DNA of 64,000 bases, taken from the NCBI GenBank assembly GCA_027625915.1, contig JANTQA010000012.1, positions 3,565,001-3,629,000 of the forward strand, given 5' to 3'. This document shows, in pieces, positions 35,843-48,500 of the stretch (within the stretch, counting starts at the first letter, position 1; each line of letters opens with the position of its first letter). A model generated the notes under the pieces. The model had not been told where the DNA came from. It saw only the letters and a list, made by a program, of their open reading frames with translations, and did no database searches. This stretch comes from Anaeramoeba flamelloides (taxonomy: Eukaryota; Metamonada; Anaeramoebidae). Made by a program: the position numbers and the translations under genes.

Positions 35843-38814
35843 TTGTTAAGTTTATTTGGTTAATATAAAAAGGAAAAGTTTGTATTTTAAAAAAAATGAA
35901 TATGCAAACATTAATTTTTGTTTTTAATCTCGAAGTCGACACTTTTATTTCAAAGTTTTGAAAAATATCAAATGTTTAACTCACAATAATCTATTAAACT
36001 CTGAAATTTCAAAAGTCTGTTTGAAAACAAGATTCACTTTGTTGATTTTTGGGTTGTTACAATTTGAATAAATGAGTTACCACATTGGTCAAAATAATGG
36101 TTGAATTTTTTCAAGAAACAATTTTAAATGAGTTGATACTGTTGTCAAAATAATGCTCGGTTGAAAAGTTTAATCCCTACTTTAAAAATAAAAAGCCTAT
36201 TTTTTGTTAAGAAGTCCCCCACATTAAGAGATTATAGAAACGAACAATAAATATAAATAAATCGGGTCACGGTTTCTTTAAATTCTATTATTTAAAAAGA
36301 AATTCTAAAAATGATAAGGAACAAATTGCAAAATCTATCCCAAAAAATTGAGTAAATTTTAACAGGACCATATTTTGTAGAATATTGAAAAAAAAACAAA
36401 AAAAATCAAAAAAACAATCTAAATTTAAAATTAAACAGAAAATTGAGAACAAATTACATCCCCAATATAAATTTACTTAAAATATCAAGGGATTTACTTT
36501 CAAAATTGATTTGAACTAAGGTATATTTTTGGGCAGTAGATTAGATGTTTCATTCCAACAAGAAGAAAAAAAAATGCACCTATTATATTTTGAAACACAG
36601 ATTATAGTATAGAAGCAAACATTATTTTTATCAGTTATCCATTAGAACCTCAAATATACTAATTACTTTAGAAACAAAATTTTTAATTTGAATTATTATC
36701 GATGGATTATCAGATATAGAATTTATAAACCTTAATTTTAAAAAGAACAACTTATAATTAAAAATGGTATAGTTACAATAAAAAAATAACCTTTAAAAAA
36801 ATTTTTTCTTGATTATTGTGATTTAATAATTTTTCGAAATTTTGCCAAAAAAAAATTTTTTTTTTTCTGAAACATTTTTCTAGACATCAAAATCTTCTTA
36901 GTTTTAATGATTAAAACACATCATACTTTTGTGTAAATTTTTTTTTTTTTGTGCCCTTTGCACCCCAATTTGGCCTAAAATACTTGATTAAATGATTTAT
37001 TCATTACAAAATTTATTTTGACATCACATAGAAAATTTGTTTTATCTACTGATTACCATTCAATCACTATATTTATATTTGATTCTAAATAATTTAAAAA
37101 TAAAAAAAAAATAATAATAAATTAAAAAAAAAAATATAATATTTTTTTCATTGTACAATTTGGAAATTTTTTCAACAAAGACGTTTTTTCAAATTTAAAT
37201 CATTTGGCAATTAGTCCAAGTCAGATTAATATTTGTATTTTTTTTTTAATGTTTACTATTTTTGAATTTTTGACTTTTTTAAATCTAGACACAAAATAAA
37301 TGATATTATTGAATAAGATACCATATATAAAAAAATTTACAAGATCTACTTAATTTAAATTTTTTAATTCACATTTTACAAATATATTATTCAAGATTTT
37401 ACAAATATTAGAATTCAAAAAAAGGATAAAAATATTTTTGGTTTTAAAGAGAATTTTATTATAATTGGGAAAATATTTAAATTTTTTTTTTATTTTTTTT
37501 TTAATTTAAGGCTGATTACTATATCCATTAAAAAAATTTTTATTCGTTTAATTCCAATATGAAATAAATGAAATAAATGAAATAAATGAAATTATTTTTT
37601 TTATAGTTTTTTCAAGTATTTAATATTACAAGAATATATATTTTAGAAAATTATTCATAATCAATTTTTGATTTTTACTTTAAGAAATGAATTTGATTTT
37701 TATTCTTAATTTAATAATTTATTAAAATTTTATCAAAAACAAAAATTAAAATTTATTGTTAATAGATTTATTTATTTTATTTTTATCATATAATAAACAA
37801 CTTTTTTTAATTTTTAATAATAATAAATCAATGTATTGCCTTTGGAATTACTATTATTAAATAAAAGTTCTTCTTTAAATTATTAAAAAAAAAAATAAAA
37901 ATCTTTAAAAAAAAGTATAAAAAAGGAATAATTATTATTTTTTTCCAAAAACAAAAAAAAAATCAATAGCATAACTACTTTATCTTACAACTCTTTTGAC
38001 TTTTAATTATAATACAAATCTGGATTAAAGGCAAATAAGAAAATAAATATATTAGTGAATCAAAATCATTAAAAATCTTTTTATAAAAATCTTGTGAAAA
38101 TTTTGACAAATACCAGGTATTAAGGGATATAAAGCTTTTAAAAAGGGAAATTGTACAAATAAATTTATAAATTATAGCAGTGAAAAAAATACCTAATACG
38201 AAAATAATAACTGACAAGATTTCTAATTGTTAATATTAGGAAAATTGTCTTGTTATTTCAAATATTTTCAAAATCTAATTCTCTTTATATCTAAACAATA
38301 TTTTTATCAACTTCATAATAAACCTACTGAAAGTTCACAAAGTTAGGTATCTATAACACCTTCATTGAATTGTTTGATAGCCAAAGTAGATCTACTCATT
38401 TTGAAAAACTATAGAGTTTTATAAGGGTTGATCTAATTTTTGATAATGATTATTTTGATTCTTGTTTTGAGTTGATTGATTATATATTAATTTTGAAAAA
38501 GTATAATTTAATTAATCATCATTCTAAAAGGTGGAGTTAGTTATAATTTTCAAAGATGATTTTTAAAAAAAGGAAATTATGAAAACAATAAACAACAATT
38601 TTCTAAATAGTGATAATTATTAATATTGTATCATCTTTTTCTAAGATATAGTATTTTTTTCAAAACCTCAAAATACATTCGAAACTAAATTATTATGAAT
38701 TTCTAAGTATTATAATTTCTCAACACTTGACTTTTTTCAACAAACAGAAAAACTTTTATTTTCTTTTCATTTTTTTTACGTTTTTTGATTTTATTTCTTA
38801 TTAGTTTTTTTGAA
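35843..38814. other. Intergenic region between Rac and the RGG gene
   Basis: The two flanking genes are divergent, so both promoters should lie here. No gene is visible. A short tandem GAAATAAAT (about three units and a partial) lies at 37561-37591. A dispersed repeat at about 38165-38500 matches 54815-55280. The minus-strand frame at 37975-38217 is hydrophobic, lies partly in that repeat and is not supported. Confidence 0.5.
38165..38500. repeat. Dispersed repeat family H, copy 1
   Basis: Shares with 54815-55280 the words AGCAGTGAAAAAAATACCT/AGTAGTGAAAAAAATACCT, AAGATTTCTAATTG/AAGATTTTTAATTG and a following 200-bp stretch in the same order, ending in a block that on the minus strand reads as an Asn/Gln-rich peptide in both copies (NQSTQNKNQNN here). 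It may be a duplicated, decaying 5' gene region. Confidence 0.5.
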
Positions 38815-40743
38815 ATGTACCAAGATCCTAACCAACCCCAACCAAATTTTAATAACCAAAGATACAATTCACCTAGAGGTAGAGGTGGAAGGGGTAGGGG
38901 TAGAGGCAGAGGCAGAGGAAGAGGTTGGGGGGGAGGATTTAGAGGCCGAGGCAGAGGAAGAGGAAGAGGATTTAGAGGTCGAGGTGGTATGGGAAGAGGA
39001 AGAGGGTTTAATAATTATAATGATCGACGTATGATGAATCCTAATCAAAATAACTTCAATAATTTTAACAATAACACAAACTTTAACAACATGAATAACC
39101 CAAACCAATATAATTTTAATAACCAACAGCAAAATGTTCAAAATAGAAATAACCAACAGCAAAATAATTTTCAGAAAGAAAAAGGTAATACAGCCTTAAC
39201 GTTTTTTTTTTTTTTTTTCTTTTTATTCTTCCTTTTAAAACTTCTTTATTCAAAAACAAAAAAAAAACAAAAAAAAAAACGATCTTTCTTAATTATTTGA
39301 ACCTTATTTAATTTTTGTGGTTCAATACGCCAATGTATTATTAAACAAACAAAACATAAAATCCCAAATATAAATAAAAAAAGAAACACCAACCCTAAAA
39401 GAAATTGAAAAAAAAATTCAAAAGGCACAATCGAACACCAACAACAAACTTGGTGATCTTGAATCAAAAGATCAAGAAAAAGCACAACAAGTCTTTCAAT
39501 ATCTGAAGAAATTTCGAGTCTTTTGTAAAAACAACAATCTGAATATGGCCGAAAATTTACTTTCAGATATCGAAAATGTCTCGGTTGTATTAGCAAATGT
39601 GATGAACACAGAATTAAAAGCGTACAAATCATTAAATAAACATGTAAGTAATAAAACTAAATTCTTATTCAAAGCTATTCATTTCTTTGGGATAATAATT
39701 TCAAATAATAACCATAAACTCAATTTTTCTTCTTTATTTTTATTTGATTGTTTCTTTGAAAATTTAAAATATTAATGATTCACTTTGTTTAATTGCTTTT
39801 CAAATTATATTACCACCGAATTAAACAACATTGACAAATCAAAAAAACAATATGAATAAAAAAAATAACATTAATAAAAAAACAACACAAAAAGAATAAC
39901 TTCGTGCCAAATAATTATAAGAAAAATCCAAAAAAAAAAATCTATGAAGAGTTCATTAGTGATCCTGTCCTCAGAAGGTTAAAAAGCAAAACAGGGGGGA
40001 AATTTGCCAAAAGTAAATATGATTTGAAGGAATTTCAAAACAGTAATATGGCCAAGCTTATTTTTAATACTATTGACATTAGGACTTATTTAACTGGCAC
40101 GCTATCCACGTTCCCAGAATTTAATGAAAAAACGGAACTTGAGCCAACCTGGACGGAAAAGGAGTCAAATGAATTTGTTGAGCACCTGACAAAGAGAATG
40201 AGTAAATGCAGGCCACCAAAAAAAAAACTATATGGTGTAGGCATAAGGACATATTATATCGATCCAGTCTTAATTTTTGCTTGTTCAAATTTCCCAAACG
40301 AAATCTTATATTGGCCCGATTACTGGATTAACGATTCAATTATCACAGGCAGATGCGAATCTGCGGTCTTAAATAAAGATTCACTCCCATTAATTATAAT
40401 TAAGGAGGTAAGAAGAGATTATGGCTTTGAGATCTCGGAATATCAAATGATGCCAATGCTATTTGCGATTAACGATATTTTAATCAACAAAATAAATGAA
40501 AAAAATGAAAAAAAAGATGATGAAAAAATTAGCGAACAAAAATCATTGCGATACACACCTGTTTTTGGCATAATCACAGATGGCGAATTTTGGCAATTTT
40601 TCAAATACGAGCATTCTCCCGAACAAATCGAAAAGGAACCTGAGATAGCCGTGACCAAATTATTATCCTTTGCAAAGGAACCCGAACATATTCTTGAATT
40701 AATTTATAAAATAATTAAATTTCAATTAACAAATCTCAATTAA
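38815..40743 (+). CDS. RGG-box protein fused to a restriction-endonuclease-like domain
   Basis: Three exons fit in phase: 38815-39184, 39384-39643 and 39895-40743, giving 492 residues from MYQDPNQPQPN. Residues about 20-70 are an Arg-Gly box (GRGRGRGRGRGWGGGFRGRG), the type that binds RNA and is often arginine-methylated. About 70-123 is Asn/Gln-rich. The middle (124-210) is a Lys-rich helical segment. Exon 3 ends in a domain resembling the PD-(D/E)XK nuclease-like proteins of fungi and other protists: CESAVLN (acid near 365), LPLIIIKEVRRDY (E381-V-R383 at the E-x-K place), a helix with QMMP, and FGIITDGEFWQFFKYE. The catalytic Lys appears replaced by Arg, so activity is uncertain. Exon 3 has no ATG in its upstream frame, which supports splicing to the RGG exons; an in-frame alternative acceptor exists before 39922. 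Function unknown. Confidence 0.7.
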
Positions 40744-41136
40744 AATTAATCAATAAAGAAATATTACATTAAGATTAATCAATAAATATTATATGGAAAT
40801 TTTTTAAAAGGCAGAATGCAAAACCAAAGAAAGAAGAAGAAAGATAATATTGTTCGATTAATTTGGAAGAAATTTAGTATTAATTTAGTTTTAAAAAAAT
40901 TACTAATTATTTTTATTATTTCCTATTTTTAATAAATAAAATAAATTGATTAATTGTTTTTTAAAAAAAAAATAGAAAGTGAAATTTAAATTTTTTTTTT
41001 ATTATTTATTTGTTAATATTGTATTAAATAGATCACTGTAATATATATATATATATATATATTTCCAAAAAAGCAGGTCAAATTTTATTTAAAATATTTT
41101 TATTAGATCCAATTCTAATAAAACTAAACCACCTTT

Positions 41137-41847
41137 CAAAAATTGTAACTCACGTTAAAAAATAAATTGAAAAAAAAATATTATTCTTTAGTATTCAAGA
41201 ACAACTAATAATTAAATCTTATTTCTAATTCACTTTTAAATTAAAATAATCATATAAAAGTCTAATAACTAAAAAATTAAAACAATTAAAATAAAAAACT
41301 AAAAAAAAGCAAATCACAATTTTTGAAATGAACATTACGAATTTTCTATTACTAAATTTTCACTGAAAAAAAGTTTCATTAGAAGATTTTTTATCGATAA
41401 TTAAATTCATTTAAATAGACCTTAGATAGCCTCAATTTTCTGAACGTTTATTTGTATTTTCGAAAATGTTTTTTTTTTTTTCCACTTGAATTTCTAAAAA
41501 AAAAGAATCTGAAAAACGGGAAGAAAAAAAAAGAATAAAGAACCAAAAAAAAAAAGAAAAAAGAAAAATAAAAAGAAAGAAAAACAAAAATTATTAAAAG
41601 AAAAAAAAAAAAAAATGACAAAAGAAAAAAAAATTAAAAATAAAAATTTGTAAAAGCAAAACTAAAACAAAATTAAAAAGAAAAAGAAAAACAGAAAAAA
41701 AAAACAATAATAAAAAGAAAGAAACACAAAAAATTCGCAAAATTAAAAAAAATGATTGTGATCTTAAAAATTGAAAATTATTTTGATAAAATATAACAAG
41801 ATAAAACAACTTCTATGAACATTATAAAGTGACTCAAAATTTTTGAA
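41137..41847. mobile_element. TIR element B, old diverged copy
   Basis: Starts CAAAAATTGTAACTCACG and ends AAAGTGACTCAAAATTTTTG, matching the ends of copies at 42547-43130 and 61652-62313. Internal landmarks (CCTTTAGTATTCAAGAACAA-like word, CACTGAAAAAAAGTT, AATTTTCT near a TTATTTGT word) occur in the same order but with many substitutions, so this copy is older. Confidence 0.6.
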
Positions 41848-42199
41848 AAATATTTGTTTAAAAGATCCAAAATTCTTAGTAATCATTTATAGATCTTACA
41901 TAATAACATTATTTGTTTGTTAGTACGGTATTACATTGAAAAAAGCTTTTGAAAAATTTTGATCTCAAATTTTAGAAGACAATTTCATCGGGAGGAAAAA
42001 ATGGGTTATTATTTTTTTGTTATTGATGATTGAAATTGTTTTACTTCAGATGTTTAACCACAACAATGTTTTCAATAGAATGGAAAAATTCTAAATATAT
42101 TATATTATTTAAAAATATGTATCTGTCTTTTTCATATTTTCGTTTTTATTGAAATTGAACCAACATCCTTACTAAAAACAAGCGTTTATAGTATTTTTA

Positions 42200-42510
42200 T
42201 TTTATTATTTAATAGAGGGACTTCTAATTCCTCTGATTTAACCTTTTTTTTTTTTTTTTTTTTATTAATTTAAGGAATAAAACGAAAATTAAATAAATTT
42301 TCAGTTTTACTCTTATATATAAAAAAACCGAGGCACTTACCGTTAGGTGTTTTTTTTAATTGAAAAAATCGAGTAAAATCTTTGATATTTCTATAATTGT
42401 TATAAATTAAAAAAAAAAAAACCGATTTTAGTTTTTTCAGATCATAAAAAAAATTGAGAAAAATCTCTGATTTTTCTTTATTCTTTTAAATTCTGGAAAA
42501 GAACCATTTA
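42200..42510. repeat. Foldback repeat family E, copy
   Basis: Contains GAGGCACTTACCGTTAGGTG, GAGTAAAATCTTTGAT and ATTCTTTTAAATTCTGGAAA, the diagnostic words of the family seen at 14393-14830 and in the SLD5 intron, with self-complementary AATTAAATAAATTTTC arms. Confidence 0.5.
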
Positions 42511-42546
42511 GTTTTTTATCATTTTTCTCTTTATTTGAGAAATAAG

Positions 42547-42932
42547 CTCTTTTTCAAAAATTGTGACTCACCTGAAATAATAAATTGAAAAAAAAAAATT
42601 ATCCTTTAGTATTCAAGAACAATTAATAACCCAATATGATTTGTAATTCACTTTTAAGTCATTCTAAATCTATAAAAGCCTGATATATTAAAAATTAAAA
42701 AAAAATAAAACCAAAAACTAAAAAAAAGTGAGTAACAATTTTTGAAATGAGCATTACCCATTTTTTATTACTGAACTTTCACTGAAAAAAAGTTGAACAA
42801 CAATATTTTTTATGAATAATTAAATCCATTTTCAAAGATACTACATAGCCCAATTTTCTTAGTGATTATTTGTCTTTTCAAAGATCTCTTTTTTTTTCCA
42901 CATGATCTTTTTAAAAAAAAAAAGAAAAAAAC

Positions 42933-42963
<31 letters not shown>

Positions 42964-43130
42964 AAAAAAAAAAAACAAAAATTTGAAAAAGCAAAACTAA
43001 AATTTGAAAAATTAGAAAAAATGATTCTGATCCAAAAATTTGAAAATATTTTTTGTTAAGAATACTGGAATAAACACTCAAAACAACTCCCATTAACATT
43101 ATAAAGTGAGTCAAAATTTATGAAAAATAG
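42547..43130. mobile_element. TIR element B, young copy 2
   Basis: About 584 bp with imperfect 25-bp terminal inverted repeats: CTCTTTTTCAAAAATTGTGA at the left and, on the other strand, CTATTTTTCATAAATTTTGA at the right, both continuing CTCAC. It is almost identical to 61652-62313 except in the length of an internal poly-A/GAAAAA tract. No transposase is encoded, so it is non-autonomous. Confidence 0.75.
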
Positions 43131-43330
43131 TTTAGATAGATTTTCGTTAGGTTTTTTTGAGTTTTCTATTTATTTGGAAAATTAATAGATTTTCGTTAGG
43201 CTTTTTTTACTTTTTGAAATAAACCGAAACTTTATTAAAATTTTCTGTTTATTTCAAAAAGTCAAAAAAAAACCTAGAAAACTTCATAAATAAATTAGAA
43301 AACCTCAAGAAAATAACTGTTGGGATTTTT
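43131..43330. repeat. Foldback repeat family E, copy
   Basis: TTTTCGTTAGGTTTTTTTGAG at the left and AAAACCTCAAGAAAATAAC at the right are inverted. An inner pair TTTTTGAAATAAACCGAAA and TTCTGTTTATTTCAAAAAG also pairs. It starts exactly where TIR element B ends and is closely similar to 14393-14620. Confidence 0.5.
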
Positions 43331-43624
43331 TTTTAAATTTAAGAAATAAAAAGAATCTCATTGATTTTCTGATAAAAAGAGATTGAAAAAAACCTATAAA
43401 CACTATAAAACTCGACGGTACTCAACAGCACTAAATTAATTCTATAAATTCCTAAAATTTTATTTAAAAAATGTTATAAATCCAAAAAAATTCTCTATTA
43501 TTGACTAGTTATCATAAATATTTCGAATTTTTTTTTAAATTATATTAAAACTATTATTATTATTTAATAAATGAGATTTTTATTTTTATTTAACACACCC
43601 AATTTATTATTTAAATCTTGTATA

Positions 43625-44850
43625 AATAAATTGAGATAAGAATAGATAAGAAAGAGCTTAGTATTATTCTAAATGTAAAAGATATAATAATGTAGTTCAT
43701 ATAGAAAGATTTTTGGAAATTATTTGATTTTTTGAAAATGTTTAAATTTTCTGATCTTATTATTTCCAATTCTAACAAAGTAAAATAAAAAGTATTTTAC
43801 TAAGAAATTTAATTTAAATGTGTTATTTGAGGTTATTTTGAAGGATTTTAATAATTATTTTAGATATAATTGTTTTAATTGTTAACATTTAAATAAGCGA
43901 ATGTTTCTATTTTCAATTATTAAAATAATTATTTTTGTCATAGAACCAAAATATTAGATCATTAAAAGCTAATAAAAAAAGTTTCACAGATTTTTGAGCT
44001 TCTTTAAAAAATGAATAAATTCATTTTATTTGTTTGAAAAACTATATATAAATCCAAATAATCTTTTTTTTTTCCTATTTAAAAAAAAAAACAATCATAT
44101 TTTGTAAAAAATATAAATTTTTTTGTCCATTTTCTCTTTTTTCAAAGAAAAAAATAAAAAAAAACTTTTGTATAAGATTTTAATAGGAGAAAAAACAAGT
44201 TACAAATTTTGGAAAAAAAATCAAAAATAAACAACATTTTTTTTATGTAAAGTTAAGAAATTTTAGAGGAATGTTCAAAATGATTCATTTTTAAGATCGC
44301 CAATTGCATACATATTTTTAAGTTTGATCGTTTTCAAGAATTGGCTAACAAACAGGAAACAAAAGAGGAAATAGAGATCTCATTGAAAGGATGGACGATC
44401 TAGTTTGTCTCTGTAAAATTTAAACCAAGTTTTGTAACCAATGATGAAAATGTAAAATTTAATTCCAATGTTTTTATAAACTCCATTGGAAGAAAAAGAT
44501 CCTTTGAAAAACAAGTTCTTTAAAGTAGCATTAAAAAATAACAAATAACTAGTTTTTAAGAGCTTTTATTTGTTTTTTTTTTGTTGTGGAGAGTTAGATT
44601 CTAAGTCCCAAAAATAAATGGTAACTCATATAGTTTCATTTGTTCAACAATCGACTGTGATAATTCTTCATTTTGGATCCGAATATTGACCTCATAATAG
44701 TATTAATATAGTTCCAAGATGATATTAATAGTCATTCTTCAAACTCCTCAATAGTATTGTATAATTTAGAAAAATATCTTATTTTTTTATTCTTCCAGGC
44801 AAAAACTCTAATTATAACAAGGGGATTTTTTTCCTAATCAAAACAATTAT
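43625..44850. repeat. Interspersed repeat family A, copy 2
   Basis: Colinear with 1-1450. The block at 44265-44450 is nearly identical to 850-1040, including the shared GGAAACAAAAGAGGAAATAG and GGATGGACGATCTAGTTTG words, while other parts have diverged freely. The unequal conservation is unusual for a dead repeat. Confidence 0.7.
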
Positions 44851-45549
44851 CAAAGTAATTTTTTTTGAAATTAAGTAGATTTTTTATACTGATTTATTAT
44901 AAAATTTGGATTTATTTTTTAACCTTTAAATTTGAATACTTCTTTCGATAGACCCTCAGAGTTTTTTTTCTACTTAATTGAATAAAATATTCTTTTTAAA
45001 TATTTTGGAAATAAGTCGAATTTTGAACTTTTCAAAAATTTGAGAAATAGATCAACCTTTTTCAAAACAATAACTCATTTCTGAAAATCGCCTAAAAAGT
45101 AGGTTGGGTTTTGAATTAATGAGATTTTTACTATTGTGGTTCAATTTCAATATATGGTAGATTTTTTTTTGAATTTTTCTTATAAATTAACTGGAATCTT
45201 TTCTTTCGAGTTACTAGTGTATTAATAAAAATTGATTAAAATCAAAGTTTGAAAAAGGAAGGCTCTTAATACTGGGTCAATTTCATTTGAAGAGGTATCT
45301 AAAACTATAATCCAATTTAGATCAAAAAACACTTTTCCAAGTTCTCACATTGATATTTTTTAAAATAGGAAAAATATACCCGCTTCCTTAAGAGAAATTT
45401 TTTTAAATAATAGTAGTATTCTCGAGACTGAATAAATTTCATTCAAAGTGAAGAAAAACACAAAACTGAAAATCAATTATTCGTTATTTTTTTATTTTTT
45501 TAATTTTTAAGTTCTCAAAAGTTTCTTTTCTCTAATAGAATATTTTTAA

Positions 45550-48500
45550 ATGGAAACAACAAATAATACCATTTTATCAAACTTTATTCAAGCCTGGACA
45601 AACGAAAAGAATTCACCAGAAATTTTTCCTTATGAAACAGAATTAATTACTGAGATTCGAAACCATATTAACACACAACAACAAATCATCGATAAGAATT
45701 TGGAACAAATAAAAGAAGAAGAAACCAATAACAACGATAGCCAATTAATGTTTCTTACAAACATTATGCTAATGGAAGTTGAACGATTAAACTACTTGTT
45801 ACGATCTTATTTAAGAATGAGGCTAGATAAAATTGAAAAATACCCAGTGCACATTTTGAAAAATCAACAAGTAAGAGAAAGTTTAAGTAAAGAAGAACAA
45901 CAATTCTTAGCAGGGTAACTATTAACGTTCAGAGATAAATAAAAAAAACTTTTTATTTGATCTTTAAACTAAAACACAAACAACAATTTTTTTTCTATTC
46001 AGGAACAAACAAAAAGAAATTTAAAAGTAGAAGCAAAAAAATCTTTCTTTAGGATCTTTTTTTTGGAAACACTTGTTTGGTCACTAAAGTAAACAAGGAA
46101 AAAAAACAAACTTTTCTTGATTTTCTTCCTTTTCTTTCGAAGATCACAAAAAAAAAAAAAAAAACATTTGCTACTAAAAAAGCACCTTCAAAAAGTTTTC
46201 AAAGTGTGAACAAAAAGTTTTACTCCAAACTGTCTAATTCACACACTTTTAGAAGTTTGGGTAACACACATAAGAACTTTTTGAAGGTATTTTTTCAAAA
46301 TAGCTGTTCCAAAACTTGCAAAGAGATCTTTTGAACTGAAAACCCAAAAAAAAAAATGCTCTAAAGTTTTTTTATTCATAACATTTTGTTTTTTGAAATT
46401 GTTCCAAATTTTCAAAGCAATTAAAAGATCAAAATCCGATAACTTTCAATTTAAAAACTTTTACCAATTAAAACTTTGAATAACTTTCACTCAAAACACT
46501 TTTTTGAATTTTTGGCTTTTCACAAAAGCAGTTTTGGTGTTTTGGTAGTTCACAAATACTGTCGTTTTCCAATTCAGAAAAGAAAATATTTATTTCAAAT
46601 TCCCAAAATATTTTTCTTTGTAAGGGACAAGTTACTGATAAATTCGAATGTATTTCAAAAAAATTTTTAGTTCAATTTCCATTTTTATAAATCTTAGAAC
46701 TGTTCCTTATCAAACAGTTACTGAAAAAGAATATTTTGAAGAACAACTAATTTTACAGAGTTTCTTAACACTTGACTTCATAAAATGCTTTATTAAAAGC
46801 TTGTGCATAAAAATTTCAAAAAGGAAAATCAAGTAAAAATTTCCAAACCTTTATTGCAATTTATCAGTATTACAGCGAAAAATAACTTTTTGAACTGAAA
46901 AAAAATTTTTTATGATTTTTCACAAATATTTTACTAATTGTTTGTTGAAAAAACACAAAGACCTTCACAAAACCAATTAAAGATGATCATTGGATCTAAT
47001 TTGGTTTTTCCTTTTTGGGCTTTGGGATTCAAACCAAAACTTTTTTTCTTTGAATTTATCAGTATATTGACTTTGGATAACTTTAAAAAAATTTCAAACA
47101 AATTTCAAATCTTACCCATTTTAAATTATTTTTTTTTAACCTTTTTTTGGCCTATAAAAGTTTTTATTAAGTATTTGAAAATTGAAAAAAAAATTGAAAA
47201 AACACCAGAAACTGAAATCTTGCCGGCTGTCGGGATGAAAATTTCAAAAAAGTCTTGAAAGCTTGCACAAAATTTGTGTTATTCTTGTTGTGTTCAATTT
47301 CCATTTTTCAATTTTTTTTACTCGATTGAATAAAGAATTTGATGGTTTAAATGTAAAGGTAACTTGCAAAAAAGTTGATTTTCGAAATGATCTTTCTGAT
47401 GAAATTAAATGTTTTTTGGATAAGGTGCTTATCAAGGAGATTCTTCTATTGCCTTTATTATTTGGATTTATCAGTCATTTTTTAATTGAAAAAATTAAAG
47501 ATCTTGCAAAACATATTCAGATGTTTGCAGATGATTTGATTTTGATAATAGGGGGAACAATATTAGAAATTGACAAAAAATTAATAATCAATTTATAAAA
47601 TTATTCAAGAATTTGGAATGAACCCAAATATTGATAAAACTCTAAAATCAAAAATTTTGTCCATAATTAAATATTTAGGAATCTGGTTCGAAAAAGAAAA
47701 ACATTTACAAAAAAATTTAAAAAAAGTAAAAGATAGTTTTAAAAAAATAAAAAAAATTTTAGTCAAAAAAAAAAAACTCCCCAATGGAGTAAAATTACAA
47801 ATGTTTAAATCAATATGTATAAGCCAATTATTTTATGTACTTGTAATTTTTAATCTAAATAAAAAATAATTGCATTGGGATTGATGTTTGGATAAATAAA
47901 AAAGTAACAAAATTTCTAAAAATCAATCCACATTCTCCAAGAATAATTTATAAAACTGAAGCAAAACTTGACCAAGCCAGAATACCAATTTACAAAAGAA
48001 GATATAAACTCAAAAAAAAATTAGAAATTCTTGGTTTTGAACACATTTCAGACCAATTAAAATTTTCCAAAAAAGATGAAAATATCAATTGGGAAATAGA
48101 AAATTTAAAATTATTAAATGCAAATCTAAATGATCCAAGACAAAACTTAATTATAAATAGTTCTGGATGGAAGGGCCAAGAATATTTAAAAATTATTAGA
48201 TATAATAATAATATCAACAAACAGTAGTGTCTTAGAGTGCCGTGGAGTTCCTAGGTTTTCAAAAGTTCAAAAGAATAGAGTAAAATCAAAGATTTAACTC
48301 AATTCTTTTAAATTCTGGAAAACCTAACGGCGTTTTTTTTTTTAATTTTTGGAATGTAAAGAAAATTAAATAAATTTTCTTTACATTTCAAAAAGTAAAA
48401 AAACCCTAACGGCGCCCATTCTATGGAAAAAATAGAAAATTTTGGATTAAAGAATTAATTCAAATAAACAAAAATAATAAACAATTAAAGAATAATATTC

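Larger units (their letters stand above)
40744..45549. other. Intergenic region packed with repeats
   Basis: No host gene is supported. In order it holds a TA run (about 41041-41061), a diverged copy of TIR element B (41137-41847), foldback family E sequence (42200-42510), TIR element B copy 2 (42547-43130), more foldback E sequence abutting it (43131-43330), and repeat A copy 2 (43625-44850). Roughly two thirds of the interval is assignable to repeats. Confidence 0.6.

Noticed and set aside
38810-39162. Alternative-frame and antisense frames over the RGG exon
   Set aside because: They are shadows of the Arg-Gly-rich codons; the RGG frame alone has an ATG, a splice donor and in-phase downstream exons.
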